DNA of 64,000 nt from Salinivirgaceae bacterium (GTDB lineage: Bacteria > Bacteroidota > Bacteroidia > Bacteroidales > SZUA-534): positions 1 through 64,000 of the forward strand of contig JAGCNL010000047.1 of NCBI GenBank assembly GCA_017645945.1, in the 5' to 3' direction. The notes beneath the pieces are model-generated. The model saw nothing but the letters and a program-made list of their open reading frames with translations, was not told the origin of the DNA and ran no database searches. The position numbers were made by a program, and so were the translations under genes. Shown piece after piece: positions 35,623-46,200 of this stretch (positions are counted from its first letter, which is position 1; every line of letters begins with the position of its first letter).

Positions 35623-36675
35623 ATGAAAAAGATATTTTTAATAACAGCGATTATTTGTTGTGTATCAGAGCTTTCGGCACAAGATAAGTCTGATTTAATT
35701 GGGAAATACACCATTACGGAATTTGGTGCGGAAGCAATTATAGTCCGTGTAGGATGGGAATCAACACATAGTATGGAAATCGCTCTTGATACCAATAATG
35801 TGGATTTGATAATGACAGGTATTACATTAGAAAAACTTGTTGTAGAACCTATTGGTGATGGTTTTTTCTCCATAAACAGGCAATGTTTTGTAGATGTTTA
35901 TGATTCTACATCCATGATGTGTGTTGAGGGGTTTGGATTGGTGAAGAACGATTCAATTTATCTGTCTTATAGTTCAGGTGCAATTGGCATTTGCGTGGGT
36001 GTTAGAGAAACAGCAAATGACACCAATCAAGTATACTCCTATAAAAATGACTATTCTGATCCTTCGCTGACGCATTTGCTCGGAGAATATGGAATCACTG
36101 TGTTTTCAAAAGAGTTAACAGGTGACAAAAAGGCTGATGAATATGAAACCAACGTCACGATAGCTTCGGTTAAAAATGGAGCAGTATTAACTGGTATAAT
36201 TAACGAGCTCCATATTAAACCAATTACATCTCATTTTTTCTTAATTGAGCAGGAATTCTATGAACCAGAATCGTTGCGAGTGGGTGGCTCGGGATTTGTT
36301 AAAAACGATTCCATTTATATGTATTTCTGTAAGAACGAAACAATAAGTAGTTTCGGTATTGGTACACGCAAAAAAGCAACCGTAACAGGTTTTAACTCGA
36401 TGCCAGCAGTAACCGATGCTGTTTTATATCAAAACACACCAAATCCGTTCTCTGCTGAAGCCGAACTTAAATATAATCTGCCCGAAAATGCTGAGAATGC
36501 CACCATTAATGTGTATTCACTCAACGGAAATCTGTTGCTTACAAAGCCAGTAACTCAATTGGGCGAAGGCAGTGTAACCATCAGCGGTAATGAATTGGAG
36601 GCTGGAACTTACATTTACACATTATCAGTAAATGGAGTTGAGGTTGATTCGAAGCGGATGGTATTGGTGAAATAG
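35623..36675 (+). CDS. secreted protein with T9SS type A sorting domain
   Basis: The 350-residue protein has a signal peptide (MKKIFLITAIICC ... LSAQ) and two similar beta-rich halves: each has a G-K/E-Y-x-I-T-x-F start and F-G/S-F-V-K-N-D-S-I-Y-x-Y end (about 25-130 and 145-250), indicating an internal duplication. The last ~85 residues, from L-Y-Q-N-T-P-N-P-F-S, are the T9SS type A sorting domain. Exported and surface-attached or released; binding function unknown. Confidence 0.8.
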   Translation: MKKIFLITAIICCVSELSAQDKSDLIGKYTITEFGAEAIIVRVGWESTHSMEIALDTNNVDLIMTGITLEKLVVEPIGDGFFSINRQCFVDVYDSTSMMCVEGFGLVKNDSIYLSYSSGAIGICVGVRETANDTNQVYSYKNDYSDPSLTHLLGEYGITVFSKELTGDKKADEYETNVTIASVKNGAVLTGIINELHIKPITSHFFLIEQEFYEPESLRVGGSGFVKNDSIYMYFCKNETISSFGIGTRKKATVTGFNSMPAVTDAVLYQNTPNPFSAEAELKYNLPENAENATINVYSLNGNLLLTKPVTQLGEGSVTISGNELEAGTYIYTLSVNGVEVDSKRMVLVK

Positions 36676-36713
36676 GTATTTGAACTAAATCAATCATTAA
36701 CAACTTAAAACGA

Positions 36714-38015
36714 ATGAAAATGAAAAAGAGCATTCTTCTAATCGGTGTTGCGGCTATGGCATTTGCTGCCTGCAACGACAAAGACAAAGCTAATGAGCTT
36801 AACGGCGATGAGAAATTAGTTGATGTGGCCGCCATCAGCGGAAATGTGCAGAAAGGGCCGTTCATCAACGGAACATCGGTGCGTGTGGCCGAGCTGAACT
36901 CTAACTTGCAACAGACAGGCCGCAGCTTCGAGACTCAGATTGCCGACAATTCGGGAGCCTTCGAGCTGAAAAGTGTGGGGCAGCTGTCGCAATACGTTGA
37001 GTTGCACGCCAACGGCTACTACTATAACGAGGTTAAGGACGATGTGTCGGAGTCGCAGCTGTCGCTCTACGCACTGACCGACCTTAACAGCGGCACCACA
37101 CCAAACATCAACGTGCTCACAACTCTTGAGCGCCCGCGTGTTGAGTACCTCACATCGGGCGGAACATCGTTTGCCGATGCCAAGCAACAGGCGCAAGCCG
37201 AGGTGCTCCGCATCTTCAATATCGACTTCGCCGACATCAACAATTCCGAACTGCTCAACATTGCTGGCAGCAGTCAGGGCGATGCCGCACTTCTGGCTGT
37301 GTCGGCCATTCTGCAGGGCAACCTCACGGCAGGAGCGGCTTCAGAACTCATTGCCAGCGTGGCTTCCGACATCCGCACCGACGGCAAACTTGATGATGCC
37401 AAGCTGGGCTCCAAGCTTAAAGGCAACGCCATGGCCATCAACCCTGATGAGATTCGCGAGTACCTTGCCAATCGTTACAAGGATTTGGGTGTTGAGGCTT
37501 CAGTGCCCGATTTTGGCGGAATTGTCAGGAATTTTGCGGCAAAAACCGAGTTCGAGCTTCAGTCGAATCTCGAATATCCTTCAAAAGGCGAGTTTGGTAA
37601 TAATGTTTTGGCAATAAACGACACGGCCTGCATGTATGGCAGCTATTCGATGGCAGTGAAAGTGCCAAACGGCACCGAACTCGACATCAAAGTCAGCGCA
37701 CCCAAGCGTGGAATTTGGTATTTTGAGATGCTGCCAGGTGTCAACTATTCAACTTGGAATGAAGATGAGAATTCGCGCCATTTCAGATACAGCGGCCCGT
37801 GCACGGTCGATATCCATCTGCTTCTGAGCAAGGTTTACAAAGATGAAATATGCGACCAACATGGAGTCGAGATTTTCAGAGAGTTTGTGAACAACAAGGT
37901 GAAAATCGAGGTGTTTGAGAATGGCGTGTTGACAATGGTTAAAGATTTCACCATTCTTCAAGAGGAAACCTGCACAGAGGATTTCCTTTACGACGAAAAG
38001 CCTGGAATTGATTGA
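36714..38015 (+). CDS. hypothetical outer-membrane lipoprotein
   Basis: The 433-residue protein has a lipobox F-A-A-C at residues 17-20 and a charged linker. Residues about 40-110 (SGNVQKGPFINGTSVRV) look like a carboxypeptidase-regulatory or Ig-like beta sandwich, the middle is helical and Ala-rich, and the C-terminal ~120 residues are beta-rich. I do not recognise a family beyond conserved Bacteroidales lipoproteins. GC-richer than the two genes before it. A strong terminator follows. Confidence 0.65.
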   Translation: MKMKKSILLIGVAAMAFAACNDKDKANELNGDEKLVDVAAISGNVQKGPFINGTSVRVAELNSNLQQTGRSFETQIADNSGAFELKSVGQLSQYVELHANGYYYNEVKDDVSESQLSLYALTDLNSGTTPNINVLTTLERPRVEYLTSGGTSFADAKQQAQAEVLRIFNIDFADINNSELLNIAGSSQGDAALLAVSAILQGNLTAGAASELIASVASDIRTDGKLDDAKLGSKLKGNAMAINPDEIREYLANRYKDLGVEASVPDFGGIVRNFAAKTEFELQSNLEYPSKGEFGNNVLAINDTACMYGSYSMAVKVPNGTELDIKVSAPKRGIWYFEMLPGVNYSTWNEDENSRHFRYSGPCTVDIHLLLSKVYKDEICDQHGVEIFREFVNNKVKIEVFENGVLTMVKDFTILQEETCTEDFLYDEKPGID

Positions 38016-38037
38016 TTTATTTCGAGTGCTGCAATAG

Positions 38038-38079
38038 AATCCGCAGGTTGTCTTTCGGGGGCGGCCTGCGGATTTTTTT
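38038..38079 (+). terminator. intrinsic terminator after lipoprotein gene
   Basis: Hairpin AATCCGCAGG / CCTGCGGATT followed by seven T. Confidence 0.8.
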
Positions 38080-38178
38080 GTGACCTTGGCGGTTGTTTCC
38101 AAGGTAAAAGGTTCCTTCAAGAATCGTATATCTTTCCTTAATGTTCCCTTAATGTTTGCTTAATGATAGCTTCGGGCC

Positions 38179-38826
38179 TCAGACGCTTATCAACTTGTTT
38201 TTTATGGCATACATGATGAGGTTTGCCGTGTTTTTTGAGTTGGTTTTGCTGAGCAGGTTCGAGCGGTGTTTGTCAACGGTTCGTTTGCTGAGGAAAAGAG
38301 TGTCGGCAATCTCTTGGTTCGAAAGCCCGCGGCAGATGCCTTGCAGCACTTGCAGCTCGCGTTTCGAGAGCAATGCCGTGTCCAGTTCCTCCTCCTTGTG
38401 AGGTTGGAATTTGCGGATGACGTTGTAGAGCACCTCTTGCGAAAAATAGCTGTTGCCCATCATCACCTGCTCAATGGCCGTTGTCACATCGTTGATATCG
38501 GAGTTTTTCAGCAGAAAACCTTTGGCTCCGGCGTTTATCATCTCGTAGTAATAGTCCTCCTCGCCGAACATCGACAATGCAATGATTTTCAGTTGCGGAA
38601 CACGTGCTGTTGCCTCTTTTGCGGCCTCAATGCCGTTCATCACGGGCATGCTGATGTCCATCAGAACCACATCGGGAGCATTGTCGGGCGAGAGCTGGTC
38701 AACGAATTCCTTGCCGTTCTGCGACTCGGTGACAACCTTGAAATTCTTGATGTTGTCGAGTAGCAGTTTGAGCCCGTTGCGGAAGAGCGCGTGGTCGTCG
38801 ACTAATGCGATGCGGATGGTGTCCAT
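38179..38826 (-). CDS. NarL/LuxR-family response regulator
   Basis: The 215-residue protein has a receiver domain with acidic pocket D-D-H near residue 10 and phospho-acceptor Asp in V-V-L-M-D-I-S-M-P near 56, and a LuxR-type HTH at the C-terminus (L-S-K-R-E-L-Q-V-L-Q-G-I, then S-N-Q-E-I-A-D-T-L-F-L-S-K-R-T-V-D-K-H). It starts three bases after the stop of the histidine kinase, so the pair is an operon. Target genes unknown; the lipoprotein run beyond it is a possible target. Confidence 0.9.
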   Translation of the reverse strand: MDTIRIALVDDHALFRNGLKLLLDNIKNFKVVTESQNGKEFVDQLSPDNAPDVVLMDISMPVMNGIEAAKEATARVPQLKIIALSMFGEEDYYYEMINAGAKGFLLKNSDINDVTTAIEQVMMGNSYFSQEVLYNVIRKFQPHKEEELDTALLSKRELQVLQGICRGLSNQEIADTLFLSKRTVDKHRSNLLSKTNSKNTANLIMYAIKNKLISV

Positions 38827-38829
38827 AGG

Positions 38830-39780
38830 TCAGATTTTTACCTTCATGATGGCGTGGAAGCCGTCGTTTGGAGCGCTGTTGTAAACGAACAATCCGTTTA
38901 TCGAGTTTATCCGCGAAGCGATGTTCGACAGGCCCATGCCGTTGGTTGGCGCGTTTGATGCGGCCTCGCTGTCAAAGCCCTTGCCGTTGTCGTCGTATTT
39001 TATCACAAGCGTGCGCTGGATTTTTTCAAGACTGATGTCGATGGTTGAGGCTTCGGCGTGCTTCAGCGTGTTGTTAATCAACTCGCAGGTGGCGCGGTAC
39101 ATCACTATTTCGATGTTTGAGTCGAAGCGGTCGTTGTCGGTCAGGACGGTTTTGAAGTTTATGCTGACGGTTTTCGACTGGCCCACTTTGACAACAAAAT
39201 TGCGGATGGCGCTTGCCAGTCCGAAGTTTGTGAGCACGTGCGGGCTAAGGTTGTTCGAAATCTCCTTGATGCTTTCAACGGCTTCGATAATCACATTGTT
39301 GGCGTTTTCGAGCACCTGTTTCGAGTGTTCGTCGCGCTCGTTCTGCAGCAGTGCCGACATCGACATTCGTGCAGTTGAGAGCAGTGGTCCCAGACCGTCG
39401 TGAAGGTCTTTTGCGAAGCGTCGGCGTTCGCGTTCCTCAGTCTGGATGATGGCGCGCATCAGGCGGCGTTCGGAGCGTCGGCGCTCACGTTCGGAGCGGC
39501 TGAGAGTGTAAAACAGCTCGCCGATGAGGAAGACTCCCGCAGTGAACAGAAACGCAATGATTACACCCAGCCAGTCGTCGGCAGGCTTGAGGTAGAACGA
39601 GAAATCGTCGTTGATGAACTGTATCAGCTTTATAGCCATCTTCACTGCCATCAGAATGAAACCGATGGAGATGAGAATCCACGACGCGCGGTATTTGGTG
39701 ACGCGCACAAGCCTTATGGCCAGAACGGCTGCAACCACTTGCAGTGTTATTGATATTATCAGTGCAACTAATCGAATCAT
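38830..39780 (-). CDS. NarX/HisKA_3-type sensor histidine kinase
   Basis: ATG at 39780 gives 316 residues (the longer frame uses TTG). Three N-terminal membrane helices (about 1-95) carry little periplasmic sequence. The HisKA_3 dimerisation box is R-R-F-A-K-D-L-H-D-G-L-G-P with the phospho-His near residue 127, and the ATPase domain has N-N-T-L-K-H-A (N box), D-D-N-G-K-G-F (G1) and G-M-G-L-S-N-I (G2). Partner of the response regulator just downstream. An Arg/Glu-rich coiled coil (S-E-R-E-R-R-R-S-E-R-R) links membrane and kinase parts. Confidence 0.9.
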   Translation of the reverse strand: MIRLVALIISITLQVVAAVLAIRLVRVTKYRASWILISIGFILMAVKMAIKLIQFINDDFSFYLKPADDWLGVIIAFLFTAGVFLIGELFYTLSRSERERRRSERRLMRAIIQTEERERRRFAKDLHDGLGPLLSTARMSMSALLQNERDEHSKQVLENANNVIIEAVESIKEISNNLSPHVLTNFGLASAIRNFVVKVGQSKTVSINFKTVLTDNDRFDSNIEIVMYRATCELINNTLKHAEASTIDISLEKIQRTLVIKYDDNGKGFDSEAASNAPTNGMGLSNIASRINSINGLFVYNSAPNDGFHAIMKVKI

Positions 39781-39949
39781 AATGGGCAAAGTTAGTAAGC
39801 CATTTTAATTAACAAGTGATTAGGTAGGTAAAAATTTAACCGAAATGGCGAATTGATAGTCGTTCGGCTGGCGATTTTCAGGTTTCAACCCAAACTTCTC
39901 AACAATTCAGCGTTTATACTTTCCGCTTTCAACTTGTAACTCAAAATAC

Positions 39950-39957
39950 TATTTTTG
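39950..39957 (+). promoter_or_regulatory. -7 box TATTTTTG before coaD
   Basis: TAnnTTTG match 20 bases upstream of the coaD ATG at 39978. Confidence 0.45.
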
Positions 39958-39977
39958 CCGCACTATCAGAATTTGAT

Positions 39978-40469
39978 ATGGCAAAAAAAATAGCAGTCTT
40001 TCCCGGTTCGTTCGACCCGTTCACGCTCGGTCACCACTCGGTTGTGACGCGCGCGCTGCCTCTTTTCGACGAGGTTGTTGTCGCCATTGGCAAAAACACC
40101 ATGAAAAACTGTTTCTTCAGCATCGAGGAGCGTATTGAGTTGATAGAGAGCGTTTACCGCGATGAGCCCAAAGTAAGGGTTGAGGCCTACGATGGACTTA
40201 CTGTTGATTTCTGCCGTCAGATTGGCGCGGAGTTCATGTTGCGCGGAATCCGCACCGTGGCCGATTTCGAGTATGAGTGCGCCATTTCGCAGATGAACCA
40301 TTTGATGCGCCCTGGAGTGGATACAGTCTTTTTGCTCACCACGCCTGAACTTACGCCTGTCAACTCCACCATTGTGCGCGACATTCTCAGCTATGGCGGC
40401 GATGTGAGCCAGTTTGTGCCTGCAAGCATGGATATCAAGGGTGTTTTAAGCAAACGGAAAAAGAAATGA
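39978..40469 (+). CDS. coaD: phosphopantetheine adenylyltransferase
   Basis: The 163-residue protein, normal for the family, has the nucleotidyltransferase signature P-G-S-F-D-P-F-T-L-G-H-H near residues 9-20 (HxGH-like) and the E-F-M-L-R-G-I-R-T-V-A-D-F-E-Y-E substrate segment near 82-97, then T-P-V-N-S-T-I-V-R near 130. It makes dephospho-CoA from 4'-phosphopantetheine and ATP. Its stop overlaps the next gene (ATGA). Confidence 0.95.
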   Translation: MAKKIAVFPGSFDPFTLGHHSVVTRALPLFDEVVVAIGKNTMKNCFFSIEERIELIESVYRDEPKVRVEAYDGLTVDFCRQIGAEFMLRGIRTVADFEYECAISQMNHLMRPGVDTVFLLTTPELTPVNSTIVRDILSYGGDVSQFVPASMDIKGVLSKRKKK

Positions 40470-41875
40470 AGCCCGTCAGACTGCTGTTGTTGATTGCCTT
40501 TTTAGGTGTTACGGTTGCGGCAAGCGCTCAGAAGACCATTTTGCAGGGTTGCAACCCGACATACCGAGGTCAGAAAATCGATGTTTACTCGTGCACCGAT
40601 TATATTTCAGACACTAAAACATTGGTTGGCACAGGAATAGCCGACAGCCTTGGCAACTTTCGAATCGAACTCAACATTAAATCCACATGCCGCATTACTC
40701 TTGAACTCGGACGCATGAGGGGAGTGCTATATGCCGATACAGCAATGACTTACGACATTGTTCTGCCCGACTATCGTCCGAAAACCAAAGGCGACATGCT
40801 GAACCCATATTTTGAGCCCGACGAATTTTTGGTGGGCATCAAAAACCCCGACCGCTATAATATAAATATGTATATCGATATGTTCGATTACGCTTATGAG
40901 GAGCAACTTGAACGCAACTACTACATGCTGTTCCGCAAGCCAGCGCAAACGGCAGTGGACAGCATCATCAGCGAAATCGAGCAGTCGTTTGACACCATCC
41001 CGAGCGAGTTTTTCCACACCTATCGGCAGTATAAATACGCATGGCTGAAGTACATAAGTTACATGCGCGACTGGCGCTATATGTCGCGCGAATATTTCAA
41101 CGACAAGCCTGTGGCATACGACAATCCAGCCTATATGGATTTGTTCAACCAGATGTTCACTAACTTTTTGCGATTCTATATGAACACCCGCGAGGGCGAG
41201 CGAATCTATTCTGATATAGTTTACGACAAGAGTCCTGCGAAAGCCAAGCAGACGCTTTCAAACAGTTTGGCTGTGACCAACGACACACTCCAGGAAATGG
41301 TTCTGCTCAAAGGAATCAACGATGCCATCTACGATTATTATTTCAAACCCAGCAGTTTGCAGATAACGCTCGACTCAATCAAAAACACGACTAAAATCGA
41401 CCAGCACAAGCAGATAGCGCAGAATATCGAGCGAAAAAGCAAGATTGTTCAAACGGGAACTCACGCCCCCGACTTCTGCCTTGCCGATACGGCTGGCGTG
41501 TTCCGCAGTGTTGATGAGTATCAGAAAAAATTCGTCTATCTGAACTTCATCTCGCTCGACAGTTATGCCTGCACTCAGGACCTTGAGCAACTCAAACTGC
41601 TCAACGAGAAGACCAAAGACGTGATAGAGGTTGTGTCGATATCTATCGATGAGGATTTCGAGAAAGTAAAGAACTACTTCAAACGCCATAAATATAATTG
41701 GACGCTCCTGGACTATAAAGGCGACCCGACGGTGATTGAGCGATACAAGGTTCAGGCCTATCCTTCGTATTATCTTATTGATGTCGACGGAACGCTCTGC
41801 ATGTCGCCCGCATCTGCGCCGTCAGAGAATTTTGAAAAGCAGTTCCAACGCATTTTCAGGAGCAAAAAATACTGA
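40466..41875 (+). CDS. thioredoxin-fold secreted protein lacking the CxxC motif
   Basis: The 469-residue protein has a signal peptide (residues 1-21) and a beta-rich N-terminal domain as in Bacteroidota TlpA-like proteins. The C-terminal thioredoxin-like domain (about 330-469) starts G-T-H-A-P-D-F and has cis-Pro Q-A-Y-P-S-Y-Y, but at the active-site position reads S-L-D-S-Y-A-C, with a single Cys and no CxxC. So it is probably not a standard disulfide reductase; a peroxiredoxin-like or binding role is possible. Coupled to coaD by a four-base overlap. Confidence 0.75.
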   Translation: MKPVRLLLLIAFLGVTVAASAQKTILQGCNPTYRGQKIDVYSCTDYISDTKTLVGTGIADSLGNFRIELNIKSTCRITLELGRMRGVLYADTAMTYDIVLPDYRPKTKGDMLNPYFEPDEFLVGIKNPDRYNINMYIDMFDYAYEEQLERNYYMLFRKPAQTAVDSIISEIEQSFDTIPSEFFHTYRQYKYAWLKYISYMRDWRYMSREYFNDKPVAYDNPAYMDLFNQMFTNFLRFYMNTREGERIYSDIVYDKSPAKAKQTLSNSLAVTNDTLQEMVLLKGINDAIYDYYFKPSSLQITLDSIKNTTKIDQHKQIAQNIERKSKIVQTGTHAPDFCLADTAGVFRSVDEYQKKFVYLNFISLDSYACTQDLEQLKLLNEKTKDVIEVVSISIDEDFEKVKNYFKRHKYNWTLLDYKGDPTVIERYKVQAYPSYYLIDVDGTLCMSPASAPSENFEKQFQRIFRSKKY

Positions 41876-41895
41876 TTCATCTTTAAAAGTGCCTT

Positions 41896-42477
41896 ATGAA
41901 AGCCCTTGTCTTTGCAACTCACAACAGCCACAAAGCCAGCGAGATAAACAATTTGCTTGGCGGATTGTACGAAATCAGGGAACTCGATGCCATCGGCATC
42001 ACCGAGGACATTCCCGAGAACGGTGATACGCTTGAGGCCAATGCAAGGGAGAAAGCCCGTTATGTTTATGACCGAACAGGTCTCGACGTTTTTGCCGATG
42101 ATACAGGTCTCGAAGTTGAGGCTTTGGGCGGTCGCCCAGGAGTTTACACGGCGCGTTATGCGGGAGAGGAGTGCGATTCGGTGAAGAATATGAAAAAACT
42201 GCTCGCCGAGCTTGAAGGCCAATCGAACCGCAAAGCACGATTCCGCACAGTTATTTGTCTGATATCGGGCGGCGTTGAGCATCTGTTCGAGGGTGTTGTC
42301 AATGGCACAATAACCACTTCCTTTTCAGGAACTGAAGGCTTCGGCTACGACCCAGTTTTCATGCCTGATGGCGAAAACCGCACCTTTGCCGAAATGCCTT
42401 TGACAGAGAAAAACAAGATTAGCCACAGGGGGCTTGCTGTCGAGAAACTTGTAAGTTTTTTGCAAGCCAAATCATAG
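41896..42477 (+). CDS. rdgB: non-canonical purine NTP pyrophosphatase (ITPase)
   Basis: The 193-residue protein has the RdgB/HAM1 motifs F-A-T-H-N-S-H-K-A at residue 5, D-V-F-A-D-D-T-G-L-E-V near 66 and G-F-G-Y-D-P-V-F near 150. It cleaves dITP, XTP and ITP to monophosphates, keeping damaged purines out of DNA. Starts 20 bases after the redoxin-like gene, probably the same transcript. Confidence 0.95.
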   Translation: MKALVFATHNSHKASEINNLLGGLYEIRELDAIGITEDIPENGDTLEANAREKARYVYDRTGLDVFADDTGLEVEALGGRPGVYTARYAGEECDSVKNMKKLLAELEGQSNRKARFRTVICLISGGVEHLFEGVVNGTITTSFSGTEGFGYDPVFMPDGENRTFAEMPLTEKNKISHRGLAVEKLVSFLQAKS

Positions 42478-42551
42478 CTCGTCTGTAAGTGAATTTCTTA
42501 TTTTGTGGAACAAAGATTGAGTGGAAGAATGTGCCGCTGTCAAAAAAGAAT

Positions 42552-42559
42552 TACCTTTG
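42552..42559 (+). promoter_or_regulatory. -7 box TACCTTTG before argR
   Basis: TAnnTTTG match 24 bases before the ATG at 42584. Confidence 0.5.
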
Positions 42560-42583
42560 TCCCGTATAAATAATCATCAATCG

Positions 42584-43069
42584 ATGGAAAACAAGAGCCA
42601 ACGGCTGGCACTGATTACAGACATCATTCAGAATGAGAAAATCAATTCGCAAAGTACTCTTTTAAAGACACTTGCGGAGCGAGGCTGTGATATTACCCAA
42701 GCCACTTTGTCGCGCGACCTCAAACTGCTGAAAGTGTATAAACATCCAACTCAGGATGGCCGCTACAAGTATGCTTTGCCAGCAGGGGGTCAGGTGGTTG
42801 CTACGTCGCTCCCGAAAACTGCCACTGCATTCGACGGCTTTATATCGATTGAGTTCTCGGGCAGCAGCCTGGCGGTGATTAAAACCGTGCCAGCATTCGC
42901 CCAGCCAATTTCGCAGGCCATTGACGACGAGCATTTCCCGTCGGTGATTGGCACCATAGCAGGCAACGACACCATTCTGCTTGTTATCAGAGATGGCTTT
43001 TCGCCCAAAAACGTGGCGCAGTCGCTGGTTGGCAGTTTCCCCGAATTGACAGGAAAAATCCAGTATTAG
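42584..43069 (+). CDS. argR: arginine repressor
   Basis: From ATG 42584 the protein has 161 residues; the longer frame runs through the -7 promoter box. The N-terminal winged helix has C-D-I-T-Q-A-T-L-S-R-D-L-K (the ArgR recognition helix) and the C-terminal oligomerisation and arginine-binding domain has G-T-I-A-G-N-D-T-I-L-L near 127. It represses arginine biosynthesis genes when arginine binds. It precedes carB, whose product makes carbamoyl phosphate for arginine and pyrimidines, and may regulate it. Confidence 0.93.
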   Translation: MENKSQRLALITDIIQNEKINSQSTLLKTLAERGCDITQATLSRDLKLLKVYKHPTQDGRYKYALPAGGQVVATSLPKTATAFDGFISIEFSGSSLAVIKTVPAFAQPISQAIDDEHFPSVIGTIAGNDTILLVIRDGFSPKNVAQSLVGSFPELTGKIQY

Positions 43070-43072
43070 TAA

Positions 43073-43186
43073 ATGACAAAGGCAATCACCACTCCCGATT
43101 CGAAGGTTCCAGCAATGAAAATTGCGGACAAGGGGGCGGTTTTTTTCACAAAAAAGTGGAACGCGATTGGTGTGCGCCAAGTGTAA
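43073..43186 (+). CDS. possible 37-codon small ORF between argR and carB
   Basis: An ATG three bases after the argR stop opens a 37-codon frame (MTKAITTPDSKVPAMKIADK ...) ending 40 bases before carB. It has no arginine run as expected for an attenuator leader, and no family match is known. Could be a leader, a small protein or chance. Confidence 0.25.
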   Translation: MTKAITTPDSKVPAMKIADKGAVFFTKKWNAIGVRQV

Positions 43187-43226
43187 AAGCCAACAGATAA
43201 AAACTATAACTACAAAATATAAGAAT

Positions 43227-46200
43227 ATGAAAGAAGTAAAAAAAGTGCTCTTGTTAGGTTCAGGAGCGTTGAAGATTGGTCAGGCGGGTGAGTTTGACTA
43301 TTCAGGTTCGCAGGCGTTGAAGGCTATGCGCGAAGAGGGTATATCGACAGTGTTGATTAACCCGAATATTGCAACAATCCAAACATCCGACGGCGTGGCC
43401 GACAAGGTTTACTTCCTTCCGATAACACCGTATTTTGTTGAGAAAGTGATTGAAAAGGAACGCCCCGACGGCATTCTGCTCGCCTTTGGCGGACAGACAG
43501 CCCTGAACTGCGGCACCGCCCTCTACACAACTGGCGTTCTGGAGAAATACGGCGTCAAGGTGCTCGGCACATCGGTTGAGGCCATTATGATTACTGAGGA
43601 CCGCGACCTGTTTGTGAAGAAACTCAAGGAGATTGACGCAAAAGTTCCGTCGTCGCGCGCAGTGGAGACTCTCGAGGACGCTCTCGACGAGGCTCACACT
43701 CTGGGTTACCCTGTAATGGTTCGCTCGGCTTACGCTCTTGGCGGTCTGGGTTCGGGCATCAGCACCAACGAGAAAGAGTTTGTTGACTTGTGCAACAATG
43801 CCCTGGCCTACTCAAAACAAATTTTGGTTGAGGAGTCGCTCAAGGGCTGGAAAGAGATAGAGTTTGAGGTTATCCGCGATGCCAACGACCACTGCTTCAC
43901 CGTTGTTCCAATGGAGAACGTTGACCCGCTGGGCATCCACACTGGTGAGAGTATCGTAATCGCGCCTATCATCACTCTGACGAAAGAACAGATTTCGCTG
44001 CTTTCGGAGATTGCAATCAAGGTTGTGCGCCACATCGGCATTGTGGGCGAGTGCAACATTCAGTTCGCCTTCAACGCTACAACCAACGACTATCGAATCA
44101 TCGAGATAAACGCCCGCTTGAGCCGCTCGTCGGCCTTGGCTTCGAAAGCATCGGGCTACCCGCTGGCCTTTGTGGCCGCAAAACTGGCTCTGGGCTACAC
44201 GCTCGACCAAATCGGCGAAATGGGAACGCCAAACTCGGCCTACGTGGCACCTTCGGTGGACTACATCATCGCCAAAATCCCGCGCTGGGACTTGAGCAAG
44301 TTCGTCGGCGTTGACCGCGAAATCGGCTCGTCAATGAAATCGGTGGGCGAGATAATGTCTATCGGCAAATCGTTCGAGGAGATTATGCAGAAGGGCCTTC
44401 GTATGATTGGTCAGGGAATGCACGGATTTGTCGGCAATAACGACCTTGAGTTCGACGACCTTGACAAGGAGTTGAGCCACCCGACCGATATGCGCATCTT
44501 CGCTATCGCGAAAGCGCTCGAAAAAGGCTACACACCTGAGCGCATCGAGGAACTGACGAAAATCGACGTTTGGTTCATCAAGAAACTGAAAAACATTGTC
44601 GACTACACCAAAGTACTGGGCAAATACAGCAAGATTGAGGACCTTCCGACCGACGTCCTGCGTGAGGCTAAACGTCTGGGATTCTCTGACTTCCAAATCG
44701 CACGCTTTGTCGAGAACCCGTCGGGCACAATGGAGAAGGAGATTCTGCGCGTGCGCGACCACCGCAAGAAGAACAACATTGTTCCTGCCGTTCGCCGCAT
44801 CAACACCGTGGCATCGGAGCATCCCGAGTTGACCAATTATCTTTATATGACTTACGGCGAGACGGAGCACAGCATCAGTTACGCCTACAAGAACGACAAG
44901 TCGATTATCGTGCTCGGCTCGGGCGCTTACCGCATCGGCTCGTCGGTTGAGTTCGACTGGTGCTCGGTGAACGCCATTCAGACCGCCCGCAAGCTCGGCT
45001 ACAAGTCGATAATGATTAACTACAACCCCGAAACAGTCAGCACCGACTACGATATGTGCGACCGTCTGTATTTCGACGAACTGTCGTTTGAGCGCGTGCT
45101 TGACGTCATCGACCTTGAGATTCCGAAGGGCGTGATTGTGTCGGTTGGCGGACAGATTCCTAACAACCTGGCAATGAAACTATATCGTCAGAATGTGCCA
45201 ATCCTTGGTACTTCGCCTGTTTCGATTGACCGCGCCGAAAACCGCAACAAGTTCTCGGCAATGCTCGACCAACTGGGCATCGACCAACCGCGCTGGGAGG
45301 CTCTGACAAGTTTCGAGGAGATTGACAAGTTTGTTGACGAGGTTGGCTTCCCCGTGCTGATTCGTCCGTCGTACGTGCTCTCGGGCGCGGCAATGAACGT
45401 CTGCTACGACAAGGACCAAATGCGCACCTTCCTGAACGCCGCCGCCAAAGTGTCGAAGGAGTATCCTGTTGTGGTTTCGCAGTTTATGCAGAATACCAAG
45501 GAGATAGAGTTCGACGCCGTGGCCAAGAACGGCGAGATTTACGAGTACGCAATCTCGGAGCACATTGAGTTTGCGGGCGTCCACTCGGGCGACGCAACGC
45601 TGGTGTTCCCCGCGCAGAACATCTATCTGGCAACAGCACGCCGCATCAAACAGATAAGCAAGAAGATAGCCAAAGAGTTGAACATCAGCGGACCGTTCAA
45701 CATTCAGTATCTTGCTAAAAATAACGAGGTTAAGGTGATTGAGTGCAACCTGCGCGCATCGCGTTCGTTCCCGTTTGTGTCGAAGGTTGTGAAACGCAAC
45801 TTTATTGAGACCGCAACAAAGATTATGCTCGGCGAGCCTGTTCAGAAGGCCGACTCGTCGGATTTCGACATCGACCACATCGGCGTGAAGGCTTCGCAGT
45901 TCTCGTTTGCCCGTCTGCACCGCGCCGACCCGATTTTGAGCGTCGATATGTCGTCGACGGGTGAGGTTGGCTGCCTTGGCACCGACTTCAACGACGCACT
46001 GCTGGCCGCTCTCTACTCGGTGGGCTTCCACAAGCCTGAGAAGGGAGTTCTGGTATCGTCGGGTGACGTTCGCGGCAAGGTTGACTTGCTCGACTCGTGC
46101 AAAATGCTTCAGGAGAAGGGCCTTAAGATTTACGCCACCGCTGGCACGCAGAAATTCCTTGTCGACAACGGTGTTACTGCCGAGCGCGTTAGCTGGCCCG

